Source: Phycisphaerales bacterium
Lineage (GTDB): Bacteria > Planctomycetota > Phycisphaerae > Sedimentisphaerales > Anaerobacaceae
Length of the DNA stretch: 5,805 nucleotides
Assembly (NCBI GenBank): GCA_003533825.1
Contig: DQCG01000259.1
Span: 1-5,805 of the forward strand
Direction of reading: 5' to 3'
The notes beneath the pieces are model-generated. The model was not told the DNA's origin, searched no databases, and saw only the letters and a program-made list of their open reading frames with translations. This document shows positions 1 through 5,789 of the stretch, piece by piece. The position numbers were made by a program, and so were the translations under genes. Position 1 is the stretch's first letter, and each line of letters opens with the position of its first letter.

Positions 1-300
1 GTTCTTATCGAAGCCGGCGAAAAACTTCAGCAAATCGGTGCCCACCTCGCTGAAAAAAGCGCCGATTACCATGTTGAGCTTTTTGAGCATGGCGCGTTTT
101 TCCCTCTCGCCCAGCAGGTGGTGAATAATCAGCGTCACCAGCAGCACTTCTATAAAGACAAACGCGATATCGCCCAACAGGTAGATGAAAATATGATGGC
201 TGTCTCTGAAAACAACATAATGTAACGAATAAAAAAAGACCGACAGCAGAATCAGCAGCAGGCCGAGGAGAACGCGCTGGGTCAAGTTGCTCTTTTTCAT
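1..300 (-). CDS. Partial small membrane protein of unknown function (N-terminal 100 residues)
   Basis: Reading from 300 leftward there is an uninterrupted frame of 100 codons that runs off the window edge, so the C-terminus is missing. The start is ATG at 300-298, preceded by a good Shine-Dalgarno (AAAGGA, 313-308) seven bases upstream. The protein opens with a basic stretch (MKKSNLTQR), then a hydrophobic helix at about residues 10-31 and a second at about 37-63 (with D44 and E51 inside it). A charged segment (GEREKRAMLKKLN, 64-76) follows, probably cytoplasmic, leading into FFSEVGTDLL. This fits a two-helix inner-membrane anchor with a soluble C-terminal part. I do not recognise a named family. 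It is transcribed away from the aldo/keto reductase, with which it shares a short divergent control region. That it is a real gene is fairly certain; its function is unknown. Confidence 0.75.
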   Translation of the reverse strand, partial: MKKSNLTQRVLLGLLLILLSVFFYSLHYVVFRDSHHIFIYLLGDIAFVFIEVLLVTLIIHHLLGEREKRAMLKKLNMVIGAFFSEVGTDLLKFFAGFDKN

Positions 301-369
301 AAATATGTCCTTTAGGATTTCTATTCAGTTCGACTTTTTAATCAACGGCAAAAAATAAGGAGGTATGTA

Positions 370-398
370 AACGTACAAAAGTATTGATAATCGGTCAA
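370..398 (-). promoter_or_regulatory. Candidate sigma70-type promoter for the minus-strand membrane protein gene
   Basis: On the minus strand TTGACC (398-393) lies 17 bases before TACGTT (375-370). The -35 is close to consensus but the -10 is weak. It would give a leader of roughly 60 bases before the ATG at 300. Its -35 sits back to back with that of the plus-strand promoter, so the two could interfere or share a regulator. A nearer pair (TTGATT 345-340, TAGAAA 323-318) would start transcription within the ribosome-binding site and is less likely. Confidence 0.3.
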
Positions 399-412
399 CA
401 TCTTAATATGCT
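384..412 (+). promoter_or_regulatory. Candidate sigma70-type promoter for the aldo/keto reductase
   Basis: TTGATA (384-389), a 17-base spacer, then TATGCT (407-412). This predicts a start near 419 and a leader of about 27 bases containing the GGGAG ribosome-binding site (435-439), which is six bases before the ATG at 446. The match to consensus is moderate and no operator-like dyad is obvious. Confidence 0.4.
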
Positions 413-445
413 ATGGAGCAAAGATAGAAATTTTGGGAGCATATT

Positions 446-1423
446 ATGCAGAAGCGAAGGTTAGGAAACACGGATTTGGAATTGACGACCGTGGGCCTTG
501 GCACCTGGGCGATGGGCGGGCCGTGGCAGTACGGCTGGGGGCCGCAGGACGATGATGAAGCGATCGGAGCGATATTAACCGCACTTGAGACGGGCATCAA
601 CTGGATTGATACCGCCCCGGCGTACGGGCTGGGCCATTCCGAAAAGCTCATCGGGCAGGCTCTCGGACAGGTGAGTGAAAAACCGCTGATAGCGACAAAA
701 TGCGGTATCCTGTGGAACGAAAAAAAGGAGAAAGTTACCTGTCTGAAACGACAGAGCATCCGGGATGAATGTCATGCCAGCCTGAAAAGGCTCGGTATCG
801 ACGTTATCGACCTCTACCAGATGCACTGGCCCGACCCGGATGAAGACGTCGAGGAGGCATGGGAAGAAATGGCCAGACTTGCCGATGAAGGCAAGGTTCG
901 ATACCTCGGTGCATCGAATTTCACCGTCGAGCAAATCGAACGCGTGCAGAAGATTCACCCCGCCGTCTCGCTCCAGCCGCCCTACAGCATGCTCCATCGC
1001 GAAGTGGAAGACCAACTGCTGGACTACTGCGGCCGGAACCAGATGGGCGTCGTCGCGTACAGCCCGATCCAGCGTGGCCTGCTTACGGGCAAATTCGACT
1101 ATGCCCGCTTTGAGGCTCTGGCCCCGGACGACCACCGCAGAACGAATCCCGATTTCCTTGAGCCGCAGTTCAGCGCCACGCTCGAACTTGTCGAGAACCT
1201 GAAAAAGATCGCCGAGCATTACGGCAGAACCTGCGCCGAGCTGGCGATTAGCTGGATCCTTCGACGGCCCGAATTGACCGCCGCAATAGTCGGCGCGAGA
1301 AGACCTTCCCAGATTATCGAAACCGCCCCGGCGGCCGACTGGAATCTCAGCGAAAAAGATATCGAAGAGATAGAGCGGTTATTAGCCAAACGCGAGGCAA
1401 AAGTCAAAAACAAGAATAAATGA
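446..1423 (+). CDS. Aldo/keto reductase (NADPH-dependent oxidoreductase)
   Basis: A 325-residue (beta/alpha)8-barrel oxidoreductase of the aldo/keto reductase superfamily, which reduces carbonyls to alcohols (or the reverse) with NAD(P)H; it is probably cytosolic, as no signal peptide or membrane helix is seen. The catalytic tetrad is intact: D55 and Y60 in IDTAPAYG, K85 in IATKCG, and H127 in YQMHWPDP. Further family marks are YLGASNF (153-159), AYSPIQRGLLTGKF (204-217) and the cofactor phosphate-binding GARRPSQI (283-290). Length is normal for the family. The last dozen residues are a lysine-rich tail (EAKVKNKNK). The start is the ATG at 446 with GGGAG six bases upstream. Sequence style is closest to the IolS/general-stress type of bacterial AKR, but the substrate cannot be read from sequence. 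It is followed by a repeat cluster rather than a close partner gene, so it is likely monocistronic. The family call is very secure. Confidence 0.95.
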   Translation: MQKRRLGNTDLELTTVGLGTWAMGGPWQYGWGPQDDDEAIGAILTALETGINWIDTAPAYGLGHSEKLIGQALGQVSEKPLIATKCGILWNEKKEKVTCLKRQSIRDECHASLKRLGIDVIDLYQMHWPDPDEDVEEAWEEMARLADEGKVRYLGASNFTVEQIERVQKIHPAVSLQPPYSMLHREVEDQLLDYCGRNQMGVVAYSPIQRGLLTGKFDYARFEALAPDDHRRTNPDFLEPQFSATLELVENLKKIAEHYGRTCAELAISWILRRPELTAAIVGARRPSQIIETAPAADWNLSEKDIEEIERLLAKREAKVKNKNK

Positions 1424-1424
1424 T

Positions 1425-1442
1425 GGTGGGGCTTGCCCCACC
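1425..1442. repeat. GC-rich inverted repeat (hairpin) just after the aldo/keto reductase stop
   Basis: GGTGGGG (1425-1431) and CCCCACC (1436-1442) form a perfect 7-bp stem around a CTTG loop, one base after the reductase stop codon. No T-run follows (CTACAAGT comes next), so it is not a classical intrinsic terminator, although it could stop 3' exonucleases or act in Rho-dependent 3'-end formation. It may be a separate small repeat abutting the larger element. Confidence 0.6.
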
Positions 1443-1449
1443 CTACAAG

Positions 1450-1561
1450 TGTCATTCCCGCACCTGCTTTTGCAGGTGTAAACTTGTCCCCGCGAAAGCG
1501 GGGAGCGGGAATCCATTTAAAGCCGTTGCGTTCCTGGATCCCTGCTTTCGCAGGGATGACA
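1450..1561. repeat. MITE/REP-like intergenic repeat with nested hairpins
   Basis: The segment begins TGTCATTCCC and ends GGGATGACA, near-perfect terminal inverted repeats. Inside are three perfect hairpins: CACCTGC/GCAGGTG (1461-1467 and 1472-1478, TTTT loop), CCCCGC/GCGGGG (1488-1493 and 1498-1503, GAAA loop), and ATCCCTGC/GCAGGGAT (1538-1545 and 1550-1557, TTTC loop). TTCCCGC (1455-1461) can also pair with GCGGGAA (1505-1511) to enclose the first two. This is the widespread TCATTCCCGCGAAAGCGGGAATCC type of non-coding repeat found between genes in many bacteria. Short open frames across it translate to the repeat-derived SSLRKQGSRN type of peptide and are not genes. It separates the reductase from purB and may affect mRNA ends. 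Confidence 0.8.
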
Positions 1562-1609
1562 GTACGAATCGGCCGGTTAATGTGAATAAATTTATAAATC
1601 GAGACAAAA

Positions 1610-3043
1610 ATGGCAAAAGATACAGATGTTTATACAAGTCCTCTGGTCGAAAGAAACGCTTCGAGGGAAATGGCCGAGCTTTTCGGGGCTCAGAAAAAAT
1701 TCACCACCTGGCGCCAACTCTGGCTTGAGCTCGCAAAGGCCCAGCAGAAGCTCGGTCTCGATATAAAAAACAACCAGATAAAACAGATGGCCAGGCAACT
1801 CGACTACATCGACTTCAAAAAGGCCGCTCGCTACGAGAAGCAATTCCGTCATGATGTTATGGCGCACGTTTATACTTTCGCCGACGTGGCGCCGAAGGCC
1901 GAGCCGATCATCCACCTCGGAGCGACAAGCTGCTACGTCGGCGACAACGCCGACCTGATTATCATGCGGGAAGGACTTCGGATCGTCGCCGGTAAACTCG
2001 CCGCGGTAATCAATCTGCTCGGCAAGTTCGCGAAGAAACACAGTTCGCTACCGGCGCTGGGTTTTACACATTATCAGCCGGCCCAGTTGACCACCGTCGG
2101 GAAAAGGGCGACGCTGTGGTGCTACGAGTTCGCGATGGACCTTCAGGAAATCGAGCACCGGCTTGAAACGCTGCCCTTTCGAGGAGTCAAAGGCACGACC
2201 GGCACGCAGGCCTCGTTCCTGGTGCTCTTCGAAGGCAACCACAGCAAAGTCAAACAGCTCGATAAGGCGGTGGCCTCGGCGTTCGGCTTCAAAAAAATCT
2301 GTGCCGTAACGGGCCAGACGTATCAGCGGAAAATCGACGCCCTCATTGTAAATGCCCTTGCCTCTATCGCGCAGTCGGCTCACAAGATGTGCAACGATAT
2401 CCGGCTGCTCGCAAATCTCAAGGAAATCGAAGAGCCTTTCGAGCAATCGCAGATCGGTTCGTCGGCGATGCCTTATAAACGTAATCCGATGCGCTGTGAA
2501 AGGACGACCGCCCTTAGCAGATTTGTTCTGAGCCTGGCCTCCAGCCCGCAGATGACCGCTTCCGAGCAGTGGCTCGAAAGAACGCTCGACGATTCGGCCA
2601 ACAGGCGTATAGTTATTCCGGAGGCGTTTCTGGCCGTCGATGGGATTCTGGAGATTCTTATCAACGTTGCCGACGGGCTTGTGGTCTATCCGAAAGTCAT
2701 CGCCGCACGCGTTGCGTCCGAGCTGCCCTTTATGGCCACCGAGAACATCCTGATGGCGGCGGTAAAGGCCGGCGGCAACAGGCAGGAGCTGCACGAGAAA
2801 ATCCGGCTGCACTCGCACGCCGCCGCCGCGCAGGTCAAGAAGCTCGGAAAACCGAACGACCTGGTCGGCCGGCTAAAAGCGGACATCGCATTCGCCAAGA
2901 TCGATTTCGAGAAAATACTCAACCCGGATGCATACATCGGCCGTGCACCACAGCAGGTCGATGAATTCATCAGAAGTATCGTAATGCCAATCCGCAGGAA
3001 ATACCGGAAAACGCTCAGTAAAAAAGTAGAACTGAAAGTCTAA
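1610..3043 (+). CDS. purB: Adenylosuccinate lyase, long form resembling animal ADSL
   Basis: Cytosolic purine enzyme of the fumarase/aspartase superfamily. It removes fumarate from SAICAR to give AICAR and from adenylosuccinate to give AMP, and works as a homotetramer with shared active sites. The 477 residues carry the key motifs: RHDVMAH (80-86), HLGATSCYVGDN (102-113), GFTHYQPAQLTTVGKR (151-166) with the conserved His154, KGTTGTQASF (194-203), and the mobile catalytic-serine loop GSSAMPYKRNPM (283-294). Later come WLERTLDDSANRR (321-333) and ELPFMATENI (371-380). From memory, long stretches match human ADSL closely, more so than the shorter E. coli or B. subtilis enzymes. The start is the ATG at 1610; only a weak GAGA precedes it (1601-1604). 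The stop is seven bases before the SDR gene, suggesting co-transcription. Its last 20 codons recur in diverged form at 3826-3888. Confidence 0.97.
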   Translation: MAKDTDVYTSPLVERNASREMAELFGAQKKFTTWRQLWLELAKAQQKLGLDIKNNQIKQMARQLDYIDFKKAARYEKQFRHDVMAHVYTFADVAPKAEPIIHLGATSCYVGDNADLIIMREGLRIVAGKLAAVINLLGKFAKKHSSLPALGFTHYQPAQLTTVGKRATLWCYEFAMDLQEIEHRLETLPFRGVKGTTGTQASFLVLFEGNHSKVKQLDKAVASAFGFKKICAVTGQTYQRKIDALIVNALASIAQSAHKMCNDIRLLANLKEIEEPFEQSQIGSSAMPYKRNPMRCERTTALSRFVLSLASSPQMTASEQWLERTLDDSANRRIVIPEAFLAVDGILEILINVADGLVVYPKVIAARVASELPFMATENILMAAVKAGGNRQELHEKIRLHSHAAAAQVKKLGKPNDLVGRLKADIAFAKIDFEKILNPDAYIGRAPQQVDEFIRSIVMPIRRKYRKTLSKKVELKV

Positions 3044-3050
3044 AGAGAAA

Positions 3051-3785
3051 ATGGAGTTGAAGGATAAAGTAGCTTTAGTAACAGGTTCTGCAGGCAGGGG
3101 TATGGGACGCAGTATCGCGCTGACGCTGGCTCGTGAAGGTGCAAAAGTTGCCGTAAATTATCGTAAGAGTAAAGAGCAGGCACAAGCTGTAGTCGACCAA
3201 ATCAAGAGCCATGCCGGCAGTGCGATTGCCGTACAAGCGGATGTATTTAAAGCCGATGAATGCTCACATTTAGTGAACGAAACTATTGAACATTTTGGAC
3301 AAGTCGATGTTTGTCTCGTCAATCCCGGCGCAGGCTGGCATCCGGAACCTGTGGACAAGCTCGACTCCGCCGCCGCTATAGAGGATGTTCGGCGGGAAGT
3401 TGCGCCTTTCCTGAATATGATGCCTCTTGTACTACCGCAAATGTATAAACGAAAGTGGGGTAGAGTCATTGGTATCGCCCTATTACCGCCTTACGACTCA
3501 CCTGCTTACTCTTACAATGTAGGCAAAGCCGCCAGAGTACATGCCATGCTCAAAGCGCGTGACCAAGCCTGGTGTAATGGTGTGACAATCAATGTTATCG
3601 CCCCCGGACCTGTGCCTGCAATAGAAAGCTTATCAGAAGCTATCGAACTGTGTGACCATGGCCCTGCATGGCAAAAGCGTCCCAATACTTCGCCGCAGGA
3701 TATCGCGGAAAGCGTCGCTTTTTTATGCTCCGATGCCGGCAGGTTTGTTACGGGATGTGTATTGCCCTTTTTATTTAATTCATAG
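3051..3785 (+). CDS. Atypical short-chain dehydrogenase/reductase with incomplete catalytic tetrad
   Basis: A 244-residue Rossmann-fold SDR. The cofactor loop is TGSAGRGMGR (11-20), one residue longer than the usual TGxxxGxG; VQADV (61-65) matches the adenine-contacting Asp region, and LVNPGAG (89-95) replaces the usual LVNNAG. Tyr155 and Lys159 (YNVGK) are present, as is INVIAPGPV (180-188). By spacing, however, the catalytic Ser falls on L144 (RVIGIALLPP) and the structural Asn near E116, so two of four active-site residues appear to be lost. The C-terminus, TGCVLPFLFNS, stops where families such as FabG continue with a DGG-type end; it may be clipped by the junction with AT-rich DNA. The ATG follows the purB stop by seven bases with only AGAG as a weak ribosome site. 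It may be a binding or regulatory protein, a divergent reductase or a decaying gene. The fold is secure; the activity is unknown. Confidence 0.85.
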   Translation: MELKDKVALVTGSAGRGMGRSIALTLAREGAKVAVNYRKSKEQAQAVVDQIKSHAGSAIAVQADVFKADECSHLVNETIEHFGQVDVCLVNPGAGWHPEPVDKLDSAAAIEDVRREVAPFLNMMPLVLPQMYKRKWGRVIGIALLPPYDSPAYSYNVGKAARVHAMLKARDQAWCNGVTINVIAPGPVPAIESLSEAIELCDHGPAWQKRPNTSPQDIAESVAFLCSDAGRFVTGCVLPFLFNS

Positions 3786-3807
3786 GTAATAAGTAACGAA
3801 TAGAAAC

Positions 3808-3888
3808 GATTTCATAAGAAATGACGTAATGCCTATTTGTAGAAAATATCGAAAAGAACTCAGTAGAAAAGTTGAACTCAACATTTGA
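3808..3888 (+). pseudogene. Orphan second copy of the purB 3' end (C-terminal remnant)
   Basis: In frame from 3808 the DNA reads DFIRND, then VMPICRKYRKELSRKVELNI and a TGA stop (3886-3888). The intact purB ends DEFIRSI, then VMPIRRKYRKTLSKKVELKV and TAA. Over the last 63 bases (2981-3043 against 3826-3888) the two align without gaps, with 46 identical bases and 15 of 20 identical residues; 11 of the 17 differences are at third codon positions and mostly turn G/C into A/T. Upstream, homology fades near 3808 and an in-frame stop lies at 3790-3792, so there is no start and no room for the remaining 450 residues. It lies between the SDR and toxin genes. This looks like the leftover of a homologous purB that evolved in an AT-rich setting, or a displaced gene end left by an integration at the purB terminus. 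Confidence 0.8.
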
Positions 3889-3914
3889 ATACTAAATTAA
3901 CATTACTTTACTAT
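3885..3914 (+). promoter_or_regulatory. Tentative promoter for the toxin gene, giving an almost leaderless mRNA
   Basis: TTGAAT (3885-3890) and TACTAT (3909-3914) are 18 bases apart, each matching consensus at four of six positions. Transcription would begin at about 3921, practically on the ATG at 3919. There is no Shine-Dalgarno before that ATG, so a leaderless or near-leaderless message is consistent, but AT-rich DNA yields such matches by chance. Confidence 0.2.
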
Positions 3915-3918
3915 TTCT

Positions 3919-4794
3919 ATGGACTTGAAAAAATTAGAAGAGATAAAAAAACTTGCAATCATTGCTATGTTTTCAGACGATGTGCTGATGGAAACTCTTG
4001 TCCTAAAGGGTGGAAATGCTTTAGATATCGTTTATAAAATTGCAAATCGCTCTTCTATTGATTTAGATTTTTCTATGGAACAGGACTTTGATTGTCCTGA
4101 GACTTTTTACAATAGAATAGGGAAAACTCTTGAAAAGTCGTTTCTTGAAAATGGGTACCATATCTTTGATTTAAAAATCACGCCAAGACCCAAAGAAACA
4201 AAACCTGACATGCCTGACTTTTGGGGCGGATATGATGTCAATTTCAAAATTGTTGACCATATAACATTTGAAGCAATGCAAGATTCTTTTGATGATCTTC
4301 GACGTAACGCTACTGTCGTCGGAACAAGGAACAAAAAGACTTTTAGTATTCAAATCAGCAAAGGTGAATATTGTAATCATAAAAGAGAATATGATTTGGG
4401 AGGATATTCGATCTTTGTTTATTCTCCCGAAATGATTGTCTTTGAAAAATTACGGTCCATCTGCCAGCAAATGAAACAATACAAATATAGGCGTGAGACT
4501 GCAACTGCTCGAGCAAGAGACTTCTTTGATATTTTTACTATATTAAGCTATTTCGTTGACATTAACATTACCTCAGATGATAATTTGGATTTAATGAAAA
4601 AAGTGTTTTCAGCAAAAGAAGTGCCTTTAGAACTGCTAAAATATATTAAAGATTACAAAGATTTCCACGCTCCTGATTTTTCTTCACTGAAGGACACCGT
4701 TAAACCTGATGTTTCATTAAAAGATTACGATTACTACTTTGAGTATGTAGATTCTCTATGTAATAATTTATGCCAAGCCCTCAGGATAGTATAA
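3919..4794 (+). CDS. AbiEii/AbiGii-like nucleotidyltransferase toxin
   Basis: A 291-residue protein of the AbiEii/AbiGii (DUF1814) family, DNA polymerase beta-like nucleotidyltransferases that act as toxins of type IV toxin-antitoxin and phage-abortive systems; related MenT toxins add nucleotides to tRNA ends. The N-terminal motif LVLKGGNALDIVY (27-39) followed by SSIDLDFSM (45-53) gives the GG signature and the metal-binding D48/D50 pair. The downstream family motifs are YSPEMIVFEKLRSICQQM (168-185) and ARARDFFDI (197-205), with K177, R200, D201 and D204. All motifs are intact, so the enzyme looks active. It is the short N-terminal type, beginning about 30 residues before the GG motif. An in-frame stop at 3898-3900 rules out a longer start; ATG 3919 has no visible Shine-Dalgarno. 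Its last 27 bases overlap the antitoxin gene on the other strand. It is AT-rich, unlike the genes to the left. Confidence 0.88.
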   Translation: MDLKKLEEIKKLAIIAMFSDDVLMETLVLKGGNALDIVYKIANRSSIDLDFSMEQDFDCPETFYNRIGKTLEKSFLENGYHIFDLKITPRPKETKPDMPDFWGGYDVNFKIVDHITFEAMQDSFDDLRRNATVVGTRNKKTFSIQISKGEYCNHKREYDLGGYSIFVYSPEMIVFEKLRSICQQMKQYKYRRETATARARDFFDIFTILSYFVDINITSDDNLDLMKKVFSAKEVPLELLKYIKDYKDFHAPDFSSLKDTVKPDVSLKDYDYYFEYVDSLCNNLCQALRIV

Positions 4795-5649
4795 TTTCCA
4801 TGCTGAGGAATATTTCGGTTTCTTCATCTTATGCATTAAATAAAAATCGTAAACTATTTCCTGCTTCCTTAACAGTTCTATTTGCGAATTTCTGTAGGCG
4901 CCGCATTTGTCAATATAAAAGCCTATGACCTGATGATATGGATAGATGTAATCGATTTTTTTTAACATTGCCGACAATCTATTAATTGAAATGACTTCCG
5001 CTGCATTTTTATAAGCACGTAAAACTTCAAAGGGGCCGCCGGCATATTCCGGTCTTACCACAATATCAATCAGAGTCCTTTCGATATTTGTTACACGAAC
5101 TTTTGAGTTGTCAGGTCCGTCTATTCCAATTACGCCAGTATTACCGGTGTTTTTCCCATTTAGCAAATATATCTTGTACTCGTTATAGTCTGCTGCTCTA
5201 TTGGAAATTCTTGTTTTCATTCTGAAAGCAAAATCAATACGCTTTTGATCTAATCCACCTTCGGATTTAGGCTTAGGTGTCTGTTCACAATTTAGGTATA
5301 TCGTTTTAGGAATCTGCTTTGTTAAATTGTGAAAGTACATTGCAGTGTAATGTGAAAAGTAACCTTTTGGCATCAGGGATAGAATCAACTCGTATAAGGG
5401 CACTTGACCCCAAGTGTAGCGATGCATATTTCTGTCCGGAAACTCAAATATAGACTGACTTAACTGCCCTTTTTCAATCAAAAAATCTATAAAGGTAAAT
5501 CGTGAAGTATTTCCCAGTCGCCAGATTTTTCTGTTTTCATCAAGTATTCCTGTCATCTTCTTTAGGTCAAAACACTTTTGTTGAGATGACTCGAAAAAGT
5601 CGAAAATATCATCTTTTGCTATCGATAATCTGTCTTTTATAGTCGCCAT
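4768..5649 (-). CDS. AbiEi-like antitoxin / autorepressor
   Basis: A 293-residue protein of the AbiEi antitoxin family. In studied systems AbiEi has an N-terminal winged helix-turn-helix that binds operator repeats and a C-terminal domain needed to neutralise AbiEii; the system is classed as type IV because no stable toxin-antitoxin complex is found. Here residues 1-80 fit the DNA-binding domain (a helical start, then SRFTFIDFLIEKGQL at 49-63). Family-like motifs follow: GYFSHYTAMYFHNLT (96-110), PKTIYLN (114-120) and VTNIERTLIDIVVRPEYAGG (186-205). The start is ATG 5649-5647 with AAGGAA about eight to ten bases upstream, a much better ribosome site than the toxin's. The gene runs against the toxin and its last 27 bases overlap it, unlike the usual antitoxin-first operon. 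Two palindromes in its promoter region suggest self-repression. Alternative: a non-cognate AbiEi-like regulator, though adjacency argues for a pair. Confidence 0.8.
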   Translation of the reverse strand: MATIKDRLSIAKDDIFDFFESSQQKCFDLKKMTGILDENRKIWRLGNTSRFTFIDFLIEKGQLSQSIFEFPDRNMHRYTWGQVPLYELILSLMPKGYFSHYTAMYFHNLTKQIPKTIYLNCEQTPKPKSEGGLDQKRIDFAFRMKTRISNRAADYNEYKIYLLNGKNTGNTGVIGIDGPDNSKVRVTNIERTLIDIVVRPEYAGGPFEVLRAYKNAAEVISINRLSAMLKKIDYIYPYHQVIGFYIDKCGAYRNSQIELLRKQEIVYDFYLMHKMKKPKYSSAWKLYYPEGLA

Positions 5650-5674
5650 CTATATTTTTCCTTAATTATTTGAA

Positions 5675-5704
5675 ACCACAAGTAGTATATATACTACTTG
5701 TGGT
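5675..5704. promoter_or_regulatory. Perfect 30-bp palindrome, probable AbiEi operator 1
   Basis: The 15 bases ACCACAAGTAGTATA (5675-5689) are followed directly by their exact reverse complement (5690-5704), with no spacer. The centre is the 16-base core GTAGTATATATACTAC (5682-5697). It lies 26 bases upstream of the antitoxin ATG and covers the predicted transcription start, an ideal place for a repressor. Studied AbiEi proteins repress their own promoters by binding inverted repeats; that this protein binds here is inference. Confidence 0.75.
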
Positions 5705-5709
5705 AATAT

Positions 5710-5737
5710 ATTTTATCTCATCTTAAATTACTGAAAA
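5710..5737 (-). promoter_or_regulatory. Candidate promoter of the antitoxin gene
   Basis: On the minus strand TTTTCA (5737-5732), a 16-base spacer, and TAAAAT (5715-5710) would start transcription at about 5703, within the large palindrome. A further option is TTGAAA (5771-5766) with TAATTT 17 bases on. The stretch between the two palindromes also holds small dyads: TTACTG/CAGTAA (5728-5733 and 5738-5743), overlapping the -35, and GGTAAT/ATTACC (5702-5707 and 5745-5750). Confidence 0.4.
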
Positions 5738-5789
5738 CAGTAAAATTACCTTAAATAGCAGTTTTTTTCAAAGATGTATTAGCTGTTAT

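Noticed and set aside
356..370. Near-perfect Shine-Dalgarno (TAAGGAGGT) followed by ATG
   Set aside because: The ATG is one base after the motif and is followed at once by TAA, and no other start lies at a workable distance, so it serves no gene; likely chance.
575..1219. Long antisense open frame (214 codons) within the aldo/keto reductase gene
   Set aside because: Shadow of a GC-rich gene: the opposite strand has an intact catalytic tetrad and family-length protein, and the antisense product shows no domain-like motifs.
1425..1442. Hairpin after the aldo/keto reductase as an intrinsic terminator
   Set aside because: The stem is strong but no T-run follows, so it is listed as a repeat instead.
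1452..1637. Minus-strand open frame of 61 codons across the repeat cluster
   Set aside because: Its peptide (SLRKQGSRNATALNG...) is the typical spurious translation of this intergenic repeat; it has no credible ribosome site and overlaps the start of purB.
1420..1728. Plus-strand open frame of 102 codons running from the reductase stop into purB
   Set aside because: It overlaps the confident purB frame in another phase, is composed mostly of repeat hairpins and lacks any family signal.
2048..2818. Long antisense open frame (256 codons) within purB
   Set aside because: The sense strand carries conserved ADSL motifs throughout this stretch; the antisense frame is a codon-bias shadow.
2981..3888. 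The two purB ends as fresh att-type direct repeats of a recent integration
   Set aside because: Recent site-specific integration leaves identical repeats; 17 differences in 63 bases require an incoming diverged terminus or an old event, so attL/attR cannot be claimed.
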